Part shown: positions 17,443-27,140 of the stretch, in pieces
Layout: every line of letters begins with the position of its first letter
Position numbering within the stretch: the first letter of the stretch is position 1
Source of the DNA: Bacteroidota bacterium
GTDB lineage: Bacteria > Bacteroidota > Ignavibacteria > UBA10030 > UBA6906
Length of the DNA: 50,636 nucleotides
Direction: 5' to 3'
NCBI GenBank assembly: GCA_019637975.1
Contig: JAHBUR010000029.1
Location: 1 to 50,636, forward strand
Made by a program: the position numbers and the translations under genes
The notes under the pieces: generated by a model
What the model was told of the DNA's origin: nothing
What the model saw: the letters and a program-made list of their open reading frames with translations, nothing else
Database searches by the model: none

Positions 17443-18192
17443 TTACTTCTTTGCTTTCCCTTGAGCAGCAACAGCTTCCATCGCCTTTTTCACTGCTTCC
17501 GGGTCGCCCAGGTACTCCCTCTGAATCGGCTTGAGGTTCTCATCAAGGTCATACACCAGCGGCAAGCCGGTCGGGATGTTCAACTCCGTGATATCGGCCT
17601 CCGATACGTTGTCGAGATATTTCACGAGCGCTCTGAGACTGTTGCCGTGTGCTACAATGATCACGCGTTTACCGCTCTTGATCGCCGGGGCGATTGTTTC
17701 GTGCCAGTAGGGAAGAAACCGGGCGACCGTATCTTTCAGACATTCGGTTGCAGGAAGTTCTTCAGGCTTCAGGTTCCTGTAACGAGGATCGAAACCGGGA
17801 AAGCGAGGATCGCTTTTGTCCAGCACCGGCGGTTGAATGTCGTAACTCCTGCGCCAGATTTTCACCTGGGCTTCGCCGTACTTTTCGGCCGTTTCGGATT
17901 TGTTTAATCCTTGCAGTGCGCCGTAATGTCGTTCGTTCAATCGCCAGCTGTTGTGCACGGGAATCCACATCAAATCCAATTGATCCATTACATACCACAG
18001 TGTGCGGATTGCGCGCTTCAACACGGAAGTATAGGCAACATCAAAGACAAATCCCTTTTCCTTTAAGACCTTGCCGGCGGCGACGGCCTCTTCCTTTCCT
18101 TTTTCAGAAAGATCAACATCCGTCCAGCCGGTAAAACGGTTTTCTTTGTTCCATGTGCTTTCGCCGTGGCGGAGAAGAACAAGCTTGTACAT
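17443..18192 (-). CDS. gpmA: 2,3-bisphosphoglycerate-dependent phosphoglycerate mutase
   Basis: 249 residues, full length. Interconverts 3- and 2-phosphoglycerate in glycolysis and gluconeogenesis through a phosphohistidine. The phospho-accepting His9 lies in [12 protein letters not shown], the second His182 in [13 protein letters not shown], and the acid/base Glu87 in [23 protein letters not shown] and the DPRYRNL segment are also typical of the cofactor-dependent enzyme. The C-terminal Ala/Lys-rich tail is slightly longer than in E. coli. Neighbours do not share the pathway. Confidence 0.97.
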   Translation of the reverse strand: MYKLVLLRHGESTWNKENRFTGWTDVDLSEKGKEEAVAAGKVLKEKGFVFDVAYTSVLKRAIRTLWYVMDQLDLMWIPVHNSWRLNERHYGALQGLNKSETAEKYGEAQVKIWRRSYDIQPPVLDKSDPRFPGFDPRYRNLKPEELPATECLKDTVARFLPYWHETIAPAIKSGKRVIIVAHGNSLRALVKYLDNVSEADITELNIPTGLPLVYDLDENLKPIQREYLGDPEAVKKAMEAVAAQGKAKK

Positions 18193-18279
18193 TATGGAGG
18201 CCTCATATATTGGTTATTTCGAACGGTTGACAGGTGAAAGATACGGAAGAGAATTCTCGAATTCATCCCACCCGGAAAC

Positions 18280-18311
18280 AAAAAGGTGTCCTCACAATTT
18301 TTGAAGACACC
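18280..18311 (-). terminator. terminator after the nifJ / dihydroorotate-dehydrogenase-like operon
   Basis: Read on the minus strand, GGTGTC pairs with GACACC around a 20-base loop and is followed by TTTTT, 26 bases after the stop of the dihydroorotate-dehydrogenase-like gene. It separates that operon from gpmA. Confidence 0.75.
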
Positions 18312-18336
18312 TCTCAGCATTAGAAAACAACGCCGT

Positions 18337-19335
18337 TCAGATAATCACTTTGTACTGGTTCAACGCTTTCATGTAGTTGGCACGCTCAAACGCCGCCGGG
18401 TCGGCAACAGATTTCTGGCTCATACTTCCCTTCATTTGTGACACGGAAACGTACTCGTGTTCCAGCATCCATTGCCGCACCTCGGACAATACGGTTGTGA
18501 TGTGCTGCGGGCCGTGCTTCAACAACGCCGAACACATCATCGTCACATCCGCTCCGGCCATCAACATCTTGATCACGTCCTGGGCAGTGTGGATGCCGCT
18601 TGTCGCCGCCAGACTTGCCTTCACTTTTCCATGAAGAATGGCAATCCACCGCAACGGCAACCGCATCGCCATCGGCGTGCTGAGCACGACGCCCGGAACC
18701 ACCTCAAGCGTTTCAAGATCGATATCAGGTTGATAGAAACGGTTGAATAACACAAGTCCGTTTGCTCCGGCAGTATCGAGCCGTTTTGCCATGTGTGCCA
18801 TCGAGCTGAAAAACGGACTCAACTTCATCGCTACGGGGATTTTTATCGCTTGCTTCACAGCGTGCAACACTTCGAGATAGCGATCCTCAACTTCCTGCCC
18901 TGTAAGTTCCGGGTCCGTCGGAATGTAGTACACATTCAACTCAAGCGCATCCGCCCCCGCTTGTTCGATCTTCTTCGCGTACTCAATCCATCCGCCGACG
19001 GAGATGCCGTTGAGACTGCCGATAACAGGGATCGAGATTTTTTCCTTCGCAGCGTGCAGCAACTCGATGTACTCATCAGGGCCCAGGTTATATTCCTGCG
19101 ATTCCGGAAAGTACGTAAGCGATTCGGCGAAACTCTCCGTGCCGTAACTGAGATAGTGATTCAATTCAGCGGCTTCATGCGCAATCTGTTCTTCAAAAAG
19201 AGAGTACATGACAATTGCCGAAGCGCCGGCGTCTTCCAGACGTTTCATCGAATCAAGCGAGCGTGAGAGCGGCGACGCCGATGCCACAAGCGGATTCCTG
19301 AGATGCAGGCCGAGATAGTTGGTTGAGAGATCCAT
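18337..19335 (-). CDS. dihydroorotate-dehydrogenase-like FMN protein
   Basis: 332 residues from [10 protein letters not shown], preceded by AGGAGA. It is a TIM-barrel of the class 1 dihydroorotate dehydrogenase type: [13 protein letters not shown] at the start, [21 protein letters not shown], and the phosphate-binding end [23 protein letters not shown]. The loop that in true enzymes carries the catalytic Cys or Ser (N-x-SCPN) reads [11 protein letters not shown] here, so genuine dihydroorotate oxidation is doubtful. It lies 29 bases after nifJ, a pairing seen in other anaerobes, and may act as a redox partner or dehydrogenase of another substrate. A terminator follows. Confidence 0.85.
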   Translation of the reverse strand: MDLSTNYLGLHLRNPLVASASPLSRSLDSMKRLEDAGASAIVMYSLFEEQIAHEAAELNHYLSYGTESFAESLTYFPESQEYNLGPDEYIELLHAAKEKISIPVIGSLNGISVGGWIEYAKKIEQAGADALELNVYYIPTDPELTGQEVEDRYLEVLHAVKQAIKIPVAMKLSPFFSSMAHMAKRLDTAGANGLVLFNRFYQPDIDLETLEVVPGVVLSTPMAMRLPLRWIAILHGKVKASLAATSGIHTAQDVIKMLMAGADVTMMCSALLKHGPQHITTVLSEVRQWMLEHEYVSVSQMKGSMSQKSVADPAAFERANYMKALNQYKVII

Positions 19336-19364
19336 ATATTCTCCTGAGATTTCGTTGATGTCGT

Positions 19365-22300
19365 TCAATTCGTTGACGGTGCCGGCTTCGGCGCTTCCGG
19401 TTTTGGCGCGCTGCCGTTGCCGGGAGTCTCCGCAGCAAGTGATTCGAGCGCCTTCCATCTCGCCTCCACATCCTCCTGGGCGAGTTTCATCAGTTCCTTC
19501 GCTTCGTGCGGATGGCTCTTTGTCAGCATCTTGTAGCGTGTCTCCATGTACGCATACTCTTCGAACTTGATCTTCGGCGCTTTGCTGTCGAGTTTCAGGG
19601 GGTTCTTTCCGTCCAGCGCCAGTCGCGGGTCAAACCTGTAGGTCGGCCAGTGTCCGCATTCGACGGCAAATTTCTGATTCGTCATGCCCTTCGTCATGTT
19701 GATGCCGTGCGCGATGCAATGGCTGTAGGCAATAATCAGCGACGGCCCGTCGTACGATTCCGCTTCCATGAACGCACGAACTGTCTGCGCATCGTTGTAG
19801 CCCATCGCTATCTGCGCGACGTACACGTTGCCGTACTGCATCGCGATGCGACCAAGATCTTTCTTCCCCAGTGGCTTGCCGGCCGCCGCAAACTTTGCCA
19901 CCGCCGCTCGTGGCGTCGATTTGGACATTTGCCCGCCGGTATTGCTGTAGACTTCCGTGTCGAGTACGAGAATGTTCACATTCTTGCCGGAAGCAAGCAC
20001 GTGATCCAACCCGCCATACCCGATGTCGTACGCCCAACCGTCGCCTCCCATAATCCACACACTCTTCTTCACGAGCATGTCCGCAAGCGAAAGGAGCCGT
20101 TTCGCGTCGGAGGAGTTCATGCCGGCAAGCTTCTTTTTCAGATCTTCTACTCGCTGGCGTTGCTCGTAAATGCCCGGCTCGTCGGATTGGTTCGCATTGA
20201 GGATCGCGCCGGCAAGATCATTGCCGATCTCACTCTTCATCTTCTCCACGATCTCCAACGCCATCTGGTGCTGCTTGTCGATGGAGAGTCTCATGCCGAG
20301 TCCGAATTCCGCGTTGTCTTCAAAAAGCGAGTTGTTCCACGCCGGCCCGCGTCCTTCGTGATTGGATGTCCATGGCGTTGTTGGCAAGTTGCCGCCGTAA
20401 ATGGACGAGCAGCCTGTCGCGTTCGCCACAACCATTCTGTCACCAAACATTTGTGTCGCCAACTTTACGTAGGGCGTTTCGCCGCAACCGGTGCAGGCAC
20501 CGGAGTATTCAAACAGCGGCTGAGCAAACTGCGAGCCCTTCACCGAATCCATCTTGATCGTGCGGCGATCGATCTCGGAAAGCGAGAGGAAGTAGTCGTA
20601 GTTCACACGCTCGCTCTCGCGAATCGGCGGTTGCTCGGTCATGTTGATGGCCTTCAGCCTCGTTTCCTTCTTGTTCTTCGCCGGGCAGATGTCAACACAG
20701 ATGCCGCAACCGGTGCAGTCTTCCGGCGCAACTTGGACTGTGTACTTCATGCCCTTGTATTCCACGCCTTTGTAGTCCATTGACTTGAATGTCGAAGGGG
20801 ATGCTGCAAGCTCCTTGCCGTCGTACACCTTCACGCGAATGGCAGCATGCGGACAAACGATCGCGCATTTGTTGCACTGAATGCATACACCTGTCTCGTC
20901 CCAGATTGGAATCTCGAGGGCGATGTTACGCTTCTCCCACTGCGCTGTTCCGGTGGGGAACGTGCCATCTTTCGGGAATGCGCTGACAGGCAGCGAGTCG
21001 CCGAATCCGGCAATGATCCCTGCCGTAACGTTCTTCACAAAATCGGGAGCCTTGTCGGAAACGACAGGCGGCATTTCAATCTTGCTGCTGACCGATGCCG
21101 GAATCTTCACTTCATGCAAGTTGGCAAGCGTCTGATCGACTGCGGCGTAGTTTTGTTGGACGATCTGATCGCCTTTCCTGCCGTACGTTTTCTTGATCGA
21201 GTTCTTGATGGCGGCAATGGCTTCATCTTTCGGCAGGACGCCGGAGATTGCAAAGAAGCATGTTTGCATAATGGTATTGACGCGGGCACCCATTCCCGTC
21301 GCCTGCGCGACTTTGTAGCCGTCGATGACGTAGAATTTGATCTTCTTGTCGATGATCTGTTGCTGGATGTGCCGCGGCAGTTGATCCCACACCTGATCGG
21401 GACCGTAAAAGCTGTTCAGGAGAAATGTCGCGCCGGGGACCGCATTCTTCAACACATCATATTTCTCGAGAAAGAACCACTGATGACACGCGACGAAATT
21501 TGCTTCCGTGATCAAATAGGTTGAATGAATCGGTCGCGGACCGAAGCGGAGATGCGATGTTGTTGTCGAGCCCGACTTCTTCGAGTCGTAGACGAAGTAG
21601 CCCTGCGCGTAGTTGCTCGTATCCTCGCCGATGATTTTGATGGAATTCTTGTTTGCGCCGACAGTCCCGTCTGCGCCGAGACCGTAAAACATCGCCCGCA
21701 CAACATCATCCGGCTCGGTGCTGAATGAGTGATCGTACTCCAGACTCGTGAATGTCACATCATCATTGATGCCGACGGTGAAGTGATTCTTCGGATTATC
21801 CTTCTTCATCTCGTCGTACACGGCTTTGACCATTGCCGGCGTGAATTCTTTTGACGAAAGGCCGTACCTGCCACCGATGATTTTCGGAAACCCAAAGGGC
21901 AATGCATTATTGATAAACATTTCGGTGACGGCAGTCAGCACGTCCTGATACATTGGCTCACCGGATGCGCCGGGTTCTTTCGTTCTGTCCAGCACGGCAA
22001 TACTCTTCACCGACTTCGGCAACGCTTCAATGAAGCGTTTCGTATCAAACGGACGGAACAGCCGGACCTTCAGCATGCCGATGTTTTCGCCCCTCTTGCT
22101 CAGATAATCAACCGTTTCTTCGACAGTCTCGGCTCCCGATCCCATTATCACAATAACACGCTCGGCTGTCGGCGACCCGTAGTAGTCGAACAGTTTGTAT
22201 TTGCGTCCTACCACTCGGGCAAACTTGTCCATCGACTTTTGTACGAGGTCGGGAAATGCGTTGTAGTAGGGGTTCACAGTTTCGCGAGCCTGGAAGAACA

Positions 22301-22976
22301 CATCGGGATTTTGCGCTGTGCCGCGGAGAACGGGATTTTCCGGAGTCAGCGCCCGCTCGCGATGCGCACGGATCAGATCATCATCAATCATTGCGCGCAA
22401 ATCGTCGTCGGTGAGCTGCTCGATTTTCATCACTTCATGCGATGTGCGGAAGCCGTCAAAAAAATGAAGTACGGGAAGCCTGCCTTCAAGCGAAGCGGCT
22501 TGGGCAATCAACGCCATGTCCATCACTTCCTGCACGGAGTTCGATGCAAGCATCGCAAATCCGGTTTGTCTCGCCATCATCACATCGCTGTGATCACCGA
22601 AGATGGAGAGAGCATGCGAAGCCACCGTTCGTGCGGACACGTGGAAGACAGTCGACGTCAACTCGCCGGCTATCTTCAACATGTTCGGCAGCATCAACAA
22701 CAATCCTTGCGATGCCGTGAAGGTAGTTGAGAGAGCCCCTGTTTGCAGCGCGCCGTGTATCGCGCCTGCCGCGCCCCCTTCGCTCTGCATTTCTGTCACC
22801 GAAGGAACCGTCCCCCACAAATTCTTCCTCCCCGCCGCCGACCATTCATCAGCCCATTCACCCATATTCGATGAAGGGGTGATAGGATAAATACAGATGA
22901 CTTCGTTCAGCTTGTGAGCAACATAGGCGGCGGCTTCGTTGCCGTCAATGGTGACGTGTTCGCGCTTCATTGTCAA
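19365..22976 (-). CDS. nifJ: pyruvate:ferredoxin (flavodoxin) oxidoreductase
   Basis: 1203 residues, a single-chain PFOR. It converts pyruvate and CoA to acetyl-CoA and CO2, reducing ferredoxin or flavodoxin. In order: the N-terminal pyrimidine-binding domain ([20 protein letters not shown]), the transketolase-like domain, a ferredoxin domain with [12 protein letters not shown] (about 695) and [12 protein letters not shown] (about 750), the proximal cluster [11 protein letters not shown] (about 825), and the thiamine-diphosphate site [13 protein letters not shown] (about 978) with [11 protein letters not shown]. The C-terminus is Pro/Ala-rich. Points to anaerobic or reductive metabolism. Co-transcribed with the dihydroorotate-dehydrogenase-like gene. 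Confidence 0.97.
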   Translation of the reverse strand: MTMKREHVTIDGNEAAAYVAHKLNEVICIYPITPSSNMGEWADEWSAAGRKNLWGTVPSVTEMQSEGGAAGAIHGALQTGALSTTFTASQGLLLMLPNMLKIAGELTSTVFHVSARTVASHALSIFGDHSDVMMARQTGFAMLASNSVQEVMDMALIAQAASLEGRLPVLHFFDGFRTSHEVMKIEQLTDDDLRAMIDDDLIRAHRERALTPENPVLRGTAQNPDVFFQARETVNPYYNAFPDLVQKSMDKFARVVGRKYKLFDYYGSPTAERVIVIMGSGAETVEETVDYLSKRGENIGMLKVRLFRPFDTKRFIEALPKSVKSIAVLDRTKEPGASGEPMYQDVLTAVTEMFINNALPFGFPKIIGGRYGLSSKEFTPAMVKAVYDEMKKDNPKNHFTVGINDDVTFTSLEYDHSFSTEPDDVVRAMFYGLGADGTVGANKNSIKIIGEDTSNYAQGYFVYDSKKSGSTTTSHLRFGPRPIHSTYLITEANFVACHQWFFLEKYDVLKNAVPGATFLLNSFYGPDQVWDQLPRHIQQQIIDKKIKFYVIDGYKVAQATGMGARVNTIMQTCFFAISGVLPKDEAIAAIKNSIKKTYGRKGDQIVQQNYAAVDQTLANLHEVKIPASVSSKIEMPPVVSDKAPDFVKNVTAGIIAGFGDSLPVSAFPKDGTFPTGTAQWEKRNIALEIPIWDETGVCIQCNKCAIVCPHAAIRVKVYDGKELAASPSTFKSMDYKGVEYKGMKYTVQVAPEDCTGCGICVDICPAKNKKETRLKAINMTEQPPIRESERVNYDYFLSLSEIDRRTIKMDSVKGSQFAQPLFEYSGACTGCGETPYVKLATQMFGDRMVVANATGCSSIYGGNLPTTPWTSNHEGRGPAWNNSLFEDNAEFGLGMRLSIDKQHQMALEIVEKMKSEIGNDLAGAILNANQSDEPGIYEQRQRVEDLKKKLAGMNSSDAKRLLSLADMLVKKSVWIMGGDGWAYDIGYGGLDHVLASGKNVNILVLDTEVYSNTGGQMSKSTPRAAVAKFAAAGKPLGKKDLGRIAMQYGNVYVAQIAMGYNDAQTVRAFMEAESYDGPSLIIAYSHCIAHGINMTKGMTNQKFAVECGHWPTYRFDPRLALDGKNPLKLDSKAPKIKFEEYAYMETRYKMLTKSHPHEAKELMKLAQEDVEARWKALESLAAETPGNGSAPKPEAPKPAPSTN

Positions 22977-23284
22977 TTACCTCGTGTAAGAATATGAGAC
23001 TGCGTAGAATTTCTTTTCCAGATATGATAACAAACCCTCACCATTTTTGCGAATTCTGTGCCATGTACAATCAATGGAATACGGCTGATTTCATCAAAAA
23101 TCCGGCCTGAAATTCCAAGATTTAGGAAAATCAAGGGCCTTTTTGCAATGATGAGAAGGGGGACGCATGTGTCGTTTGCGGACTTGACTCTTTCTGAATT
23201 CTGCGCTACTATCAAGCGGGGAGCTGTTGCTTTACCCGCCGTTCTTTCTCATCTCAATCAATTCACCAAACCAAGGAGGGAGCA
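22977..23284 (+). other. 308-base divergent intergenic region
   Basis: The gap between nifJ (minus) and the NifX-like gene (plus). I see no convincing gene in it. It holds the strong plus-strand promoter at 23184-23212 and AAGGAGGGAGC just before the ATG at 23285. No equally good minus-strand promoter for nifJ could be picked out. Confidence 0.7.
23184..23212 (+). promoter_or_regulatory. sigma70-like promoter of the NifX-like gene
   Basis: TTGACT (23184-23189), 17-base spacer, TACTAT (23207-23212), 72 bases upstream of the ATG. Confidence 0.72.
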
Positions 23285-23764
23285 ATGAAATTTCTTGTCG
23301 CGTCAATTGGTAACCGGTTGGAAAGTTACGTCGCAAAGCGATTTGAACATGCCGCCTGGTATTTGATTGTTGATTCCGAAACAGAGGCAATCGAAGCCAT
23401 CCGCCACAACACGCCGCATGATCGTCGCGCTACTCTTCTGAAAGCCGCCTCTGCAGAAGTCCAATGCGTTGTGGCCGGAAAATTCGGGGACAGTGCGTTG
23501 AAGCTCATCCGGACACATGATATGCGCATTGCCCCCGTGCACGGCATCAACGCGAAGTCAGCATTGGAAATGATTGAAATGCGGGAAATTGAACTGGTTG
23601 ATGTACACGGGATGAGAAAACACCGTACTCCGCTTACAGGAATGATGCAGAAAATAATCCCCGGAAGAACAATCGGGAAGAACCTGATAGCCGCGTCATG
23701 CAATTCATCAGACTCGCAGCGCGGCCATCATCATTTACAGCAGTACGGAGGAAGAGGACATTAG
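23285..23764 (+). CDS. NifX/NafY-family (dinitrogenase Fe-Mo cofactor) domain protein with His-rich tail
   Basis: 159 residues, preceded by a near-perfect ribosome site. Residues 1-110 resemble the small iron-molybdenum cofactor-binding fold: MKFLVASIGNRLESYVAKRF at the start, AAWYLIVDSETEAIEA, and VQCVVAGKFGDSALKLIRTH ending the domain. In nitrogen fixers such proteins carry metal clusters; many non-fixing anaerobes keep stand-alone copies of unknown role. The tail is odd, with a Cys and RGHHHLQQYGGRGH, which could bind metal. It has its own promoter and terminator, so it is a single-gene unit. No other nitrogenase gene is in the window. Confidence 0.78.
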   Translation: MKFLVASIGNRLESYVAKRFEHAAWYLIVDSETEAIEAIRHNTPHDRRATLLKAASAEVQCVVAGKFGDSALKLIRTHDMRIAPVHGINAKSALEMIEMREIELVDVHGMRKHRTPLTGMMQKIIPGRTIGKNLIAASCNSSDSQRGHHHLQQYGGRGH

Positions 23765-23780
23765 AATCGGGTAAGACAGG

Positions 23781-23819
23781 CTCCGCTCGTCGCAGATTGT
23801 TTTCGACGGGCGGAGTTTT
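23781..23819 (+). terminator. strong rho-independent terminator
   Basis: CTCCGCTCGTCG and CGACGGGCGGAG form a 12-pair stem (one T-G pair) with an 11-base loop, followed by TTTT. It ends the NifX-like transcript, 16 bases after its stop. Confidence 0.85.
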
Positions 23820-23823
23820 GTGT

Positions 23824-24885
23824 TTAGAGTGCCGGCTGCTGCTGGGTAAGGCAATGCAGCGTACCGAAGCCCCACACCAGATCGACAGCATGAATGCCGA
23901 TCACAGGCCGATCGGTGAACAGTTCAGACAAGATTCCCAACGCAACACGGTCGCCCGGATCGTTAAATGTGGGAACAAGAACCCCCGCATTTGAGATGTA
24001 GAAGTTTGCGTAACTTGCCGGCAACCGTACGTCATCCAGATACAGCGCCAAAGGCATCGGCAGCGAAACCACTTCCACCATTGAGCCATCCTCAAGTCGG
24101 GCACCCTCCAGCCGTTCACGGTTCTCCTGCAGAGCGGCGTAGTTTGCATCTGTCGGATTTTCCTCGCTGCACAACACAACAGTTGTCGGGTTGACAAACC
24201 GGCACAGGTCGTCAACGTGGCCATGTGTGTCATCGCCCGCGATTCCTTTCCCAAGCCAGATCACATTCGTTGCAGCGAGGTTCTCAGCAAGTACTTTTTC
24301 CATGTCGTGCCGCGACAATCCGGGGTTACGAACCTGGGTACTCTGATCCAGCAAACATTCTTCCGTCGTCAACAATGTTCCTTTTCCGTTCACGTCAATT
24401 GCGCCGCCTTCAAGCACGACGGGCTTTCCGTTGTAAGATGGATGAAAGAGACGGATTCCGAGCGACTTCGCTGCCCGTGTATGAATATGCTGATCCTTCT
24501 TCCAGTCGGGGTACTTTGCCCACGCGTTGAACTTGAAGTTCGTCACTGCAACTTCGGATTCATTCCTGACAAACATCGGCCCGAAGTCCCGTGTCCAGCC
24601 GCGATTTGTGGGAAAGCGGAAGAACTCTATCTGCGACATGTCGGCATGGACCCGCCTCAACAATCTGCGGGCGTTTGCCTCATGCTCTTTCGAGTTGACG
24701 ATGATGCGGACGATTTCGCCCGCGCTCAGCTTTCTGACAATTTCCCCGAACACCCAGGGAATAATGCTGAACTTTCCGGGCCAATCGCTTTTGTTGTGGG
24801 GCCAGCCGATCCACGTTGCCTCGTGTTCTTCCCATTCGGCGGGCATGCGAAAACCGAGAGAGGCCGGCGTTTCTACTGTTGCCAT
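23824..24885 (-). CDS. aguA: agmatine deiminase
   Basis: 353 residues. Converts agmatine to N-carbamoylputrescine and ammonia, the first step of this putrescine route. The guanidine-modifying fold is full length: MPAEWEEHEATWIGWPHN at the start, RDFGPMFV, LEGGAIDVNG, GDDTHGHVDDLCRF with the catalytic His, and the nucleophile Cys345 in GTLHCLTQQQP. The gene begins inside the last 13 bases of aguB in another frame, so the two are translationally coupled. Together they would take arginine-derived agmatine to putrescine in the cytoplasm. Confidence 0.96.
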   Translation of the reverse strand: MATVETPASLGFRMPAEWEEHEATWIGWPHNKSDWPGKFSIIPWVFGEIVRKLSAGEIVRIIVNSKEHEANARRLLRRVHADMSQIEFFRFPTNRGWTRDFGPMFVRNESEVAVTNFKFNAWAKYPDWKKDQHIHTRAAKSLGIRLFHPSYNGKPVVLEGGAIDVNGKGTLLTTEECLLDQSTQVRNPGLSRHDMEKVLAENLAATNVIWLGKGIAGDDTHGHVDDLCRFVNPTTVVLCSEENPTDANYAALQENRERLEGARLEDGSMVEVVSLPMPLALYLDDVRLPASYANFYISNAGVLVPTFNDPGDRVALGILSELFTDRPVIGIHAVDLVWGFGTLHCLTQQQPAL

Positions 24886-25784
24886 TTCTCCCCGTCGAGA
24901 AATCGCTGTTCGATTCCGCGGTATGCGTCAATGCGCCGGTCGCGCAGGAACGGCCAGTTGCGGCGGACATCTTCTATTCTCTCCAAATCAACTTCGCCGA
25001 TCAGGATTTCCTCCTTGTCAATAGACGCTTCGGCAAGGATGACGCCCTGCGGATCGGCAAGAAATGACGTTCCCCAGAATTCGAGTCCGGGCTCACCTTC
25101 AACTGTCTTCTCGTGCCCGATGCGGTTCACGGCGGCGACGTACACACCATTGGCAATGGCGTGTCCGCGTTGCACGGTTTGCCACGCGTCGCGCTGCTGC
25201 TTGCCGTACTGTGCCTTCTCGTGCGGATGCCAACCGATTGCTGTCGGATAGAAAAGAATACTCGCACCGCGCAGCGCCGTCAGCCGGGCGCCTTCGGGAT
25301 ACCATTGATCCCAGCAAATCAACGTGCCGATGTTCCCCTTGCCGGTGTGGAACGACTTGAATCCGAGATCGCCGGGCGTGAAGTAGAATTTTTCGAAGAA
25401 CGCAGGATCGTCGGGGATATGCATTTTGCGGTAGATGCCGAGAATCGTGCCGTCGGAATCAATAACGGCCGCGCTGTTGTGGTACACTCCGGGAGCGCGC
25501 TTTTCAAACACCGGGGCAACAATGACAATACCCGCTTTCCGCGCAACGGCTGTAAGCGCTTGCGTTGTCGGGCCGGGAATTGTTTCGGCAAGCTCGAAGA
25601 GGGAAACATCCTCTTTCTGACAAAAGTACTGCGAGCGGAAGAGTTCGGGCAGACATACAACCTGTGCGCCTTTCCTTGCCGCTTCCTCCACTTTTGCCGC
25701 GCCATGTTTCAGGTTGGCGTCGGGATTCTTCTCAAGCGCAATTTGTACAAGCCCGACGGTGAATGTGTTGGGATGAGTTGACAT
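24873..25784 (-). CDS. aguB: N-carbamoylputrescine amidase (nitrilase superfamily)
   Basis: 303 residues. Hydrolyses N-carbamoylputrescine to putrescine, CO2 and ammonia. The nitrilase triad is visible: Glu47 in CLPELFRS, Lys120 in YRKMHIPDDP and Cys157 in LICWDQWYPE. The YRKMHIPDDPAFFEKFYF and GWHPHEKAQYG stretches are typical of the plant-like AguB group. It overlaps aguA downstream, which fixes the function well beyond general nitrilase homology. pdxH lies 63 bases upstream on the same strand. Confidence 0.95.
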   Translation of the reverse strand: MSTHPNTFTVGLVQIALEKNPDANLKHGAAKVEEAARKGAQVVCLPELFRSQYFCQKEDVSLFELAETIPGPTTQALTAVARKAGIVIVAPVFEKRAPGVYHNSAAVIDSDGTILGIYRKMHIPDDPAFFEKFYFTPGDLGFKSFHTGKGNIGTLICWDQWYPEGARLTALRGASILFYPTAIGWHPHEKAQYGKQQRDAWQTVQRGHAIANGVYVAAVNRIGHEKTVEGEPGLEFWGTSFLADPQGVILAEASIDKEEILIGEVDLERIEDVRRNWPFLRDRRIDAYRGIEQRFLDGEKWQQ

Positions 25785-25847
25785 GCTGATGAATTCTGCA
25801 AAGAATGTTGAGTGAATATACCCGAAGAGCCGCTGAGAATCAACGCG

Positions 25848-26462
25848 CTATGGCGCCAACCGCTCGACCCTCCACCCGTCACCGATCTTGCGATACACGA
25901 GGCGGTCATGCAGCCGGTTTTCGCGGCCTTGCCAGAATTCGATGCTGTCGGGCACAAGACGAAATCCTCCCCAATGCTCCGGACGCGGAATTACCATGTC
26001 CTGGTATTTCTGCGAAAGTTGCCGGTACCGTTCCTCAAGAAACTCCCTGCCCGGAATAACGCGGCTTTGCGGTGAAACAAGCGCGCCAATCTGACTTTCC
26101 CTCGGCCGCGTCCGAAAGTACTCGTCCGAATCGGCATCGGTCATTCGTACAATCGTTCCTTCAATTCTTACTTGCCGGTGAAGAGGCTGCCAGAAGAAGA
26201 CAAGGGCCGCGTCGGGATTCTCCGCAATCTGCTGCCCTTTTTCACTCGAGTAGTTTGTGAAGAAGCAGAACCCCCTGTCATCAAAACTTTTCAAAAGAAC
26301 GATTCTTGCCGAGGGCTTGCCTGCGCGGGTGGCTGTGGCGAGGGCCATTGCATTAGCGTCGGGAATGCCCGCCTTTGTTGCGTCATCGAACCATCGCTGA
26401 AACTCGACGATGGGATTGGCTGCTGCATCTTTCTCAAGCAGAATTTGTGCGGGATCGGACAT
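25848..26462 (-). CDS. pdxH: pyridoxamine 5'-phosphate oxidase
   Basis: 204 residues. Oxidises pyridoxine or pyridoxamine 5'-phosphate to pyridoxal phosphate with FMN and O2. Family segments in order: NAMALATATRAGKPSARIVL, GFCFFTNYSSEKG, VFFWQPLHRQVRIEG, ESQIGALVSPQS and the C-terminal WQGRENRLHDRLVY, where RLHDR binds substrate. Length is normal. It needs oxygen, so together with PFOR elsewhere in the window a facultative lifestyle is possible. The start is 8 bases after the carbonic-anhydrase-like stop, indicating one transcript. Confidence 0.96.
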   Translation of the reverse strand: MSDPAQILLEKDAAANPIVEFQRWFDDATKAGIPDANAMALATATRAGKPSARIVLLKSFDDRGFCFFTNYSSEKGQQIAENPDAALVFFWQPLHRQVRIEGTIVRMTDADSDEYFRTRPRESQIGALVSPQSRVIPGREFLEERYRQLSQKYQDMVIPRPEHWGGFRLVPDSIEFWQGRENRLHDRLVYRKIGDGWRVERLAP

Positions 26463-26470
26463 GCGGAACG

Positions 26471-27013
26471 TTATGCTTCATTGATGAGGTAGAGAAGATT
26501 GTCTTCGACGCGGTACAGCATCGGCGCGATTTGAATCTTCGGATATCGCGTCCGGAGGCGCTTCGCCTCGCTCAGGACAAAATCAATTTCGTTGACGATC
26601 TCGAACATCGGAGAAAACTGCGTGAAGTGCTGCTCGGCCAATTCCCTCTCCCATCCGGCATGTTCAACCAGTCCGTTGATGAACATCTCCTTCCGCGCGT
26701 GAAGGTTCACCATCCCGCACTTATTGTGCGCGATAAGCGCAATGTGCCGCACACCGCCGACAGCAATGGCAAACGAAACCTTGAACTCGCTGTAGCGCAG
26801 ATTCGCCCCGCCCGCACGGATGATGAAGGCGAAATTGTCGGGGATATGCAGATGCTTCCGGTTGTCCATGCACATACCGACAAGCAGTTGCGCATTCTGG
26901 AATTCCGTGAACGGCAACTTGAGATTATGAAAGGCAAGCAGCTGCCCGATTGGTGTGTCGCGATACTCCGTCGGTATATCGCCGCCGGTAGTGACAGGAA
27001 GAAGTCGATTCAT
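26471..27013 (-). CDS. beta-carbonic-anhydrase-like protein
   Basis: 180 residues. The zinc site of beta-carbonic anhydrases is present: C-x-D-x-R at Cys48-Asp50-Arg52 in GMCMDNRKH, and H-x-x-C at His96-Cys99 in AHNKCGM. FIIRAGGANLRYSEFKVS matches the usual 'RNAGN' strand and following helix. The C-terminal half is less typical, so a substrate other than CO2 cannot be excluded, but all zinc ligands and the Asp-Arg dyad are intact. It heads a run of four minus-strand genes with pdxH, aguB and aguA; CO2 released by AguB gives one possible link. Confidence 0.8.
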   Translation of the reverse strand: MNRLLPVTTGGDIPTEYRDTPIGQLLAFHNLKLPFTEFQNAQLLVGMCMDNRKHLHIPDNFAFIIRAGGANLRYSEFKVSFAIAVGGVRHIALIAHNKCGMVNLHARKEMFINGLVEHAGWERELAEQHFTQFSPMFEIVNEIDFVLSEAKRLRTRYPKIQIAPMLYRVEDNLLYLINEA

Positions 27014-27051
27014 CCGCGTTTGATTGTTTTGAATGAAGAATGCTGAGGGTT

Positions 27052-27079
27052 AGTATAGTGAAGAGTGCGGAAAAATCAA
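27052..27079 (-). promoter_or_regulatory. probable promoter of the carbonic-anhydrase-like/pdxH operon
   Basis: On the minus strand TTGATT (27079-27074) and TATACT (27057-27052) are 16 bases apart, 38 bases upstream of the first ATG and just beyond the previous gene's terminator. Confidence 0.45.
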
Positions 27080-27083
27080 ACAC

Positions 27084-27119
27084 AAAAAAAGCGGCTACCC
27101 CATGGTGCAGGGCAGCCGC
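27084..27119 (-). terminator. terminator after the type IX-secreted repeat protein
   Basis: Read on the minus strand, GCGGCTGCCC pairs with the GGGGTAGCCGC side of a GC-rich hairpin and is followed by seven T. It begins 22 bases after the stop at 27141. Confidence 0.85.
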
Positions 27120-27140
27120 CGACTGATGAAGCGGGGGAGA

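Noticed and set aside
19506..20783. A 425-codon plus-strand open frame opposite nifJ
   Set aside because: Antisense to the cluster and thiamine-binding part of nifJ; composition is Arg/His-rich shadow sequence.
24217..25251. A 344-codon plus-strand open frame across aguA and aguB
   Set aside because: Antisense to two enzymes with intact catalytic residues.
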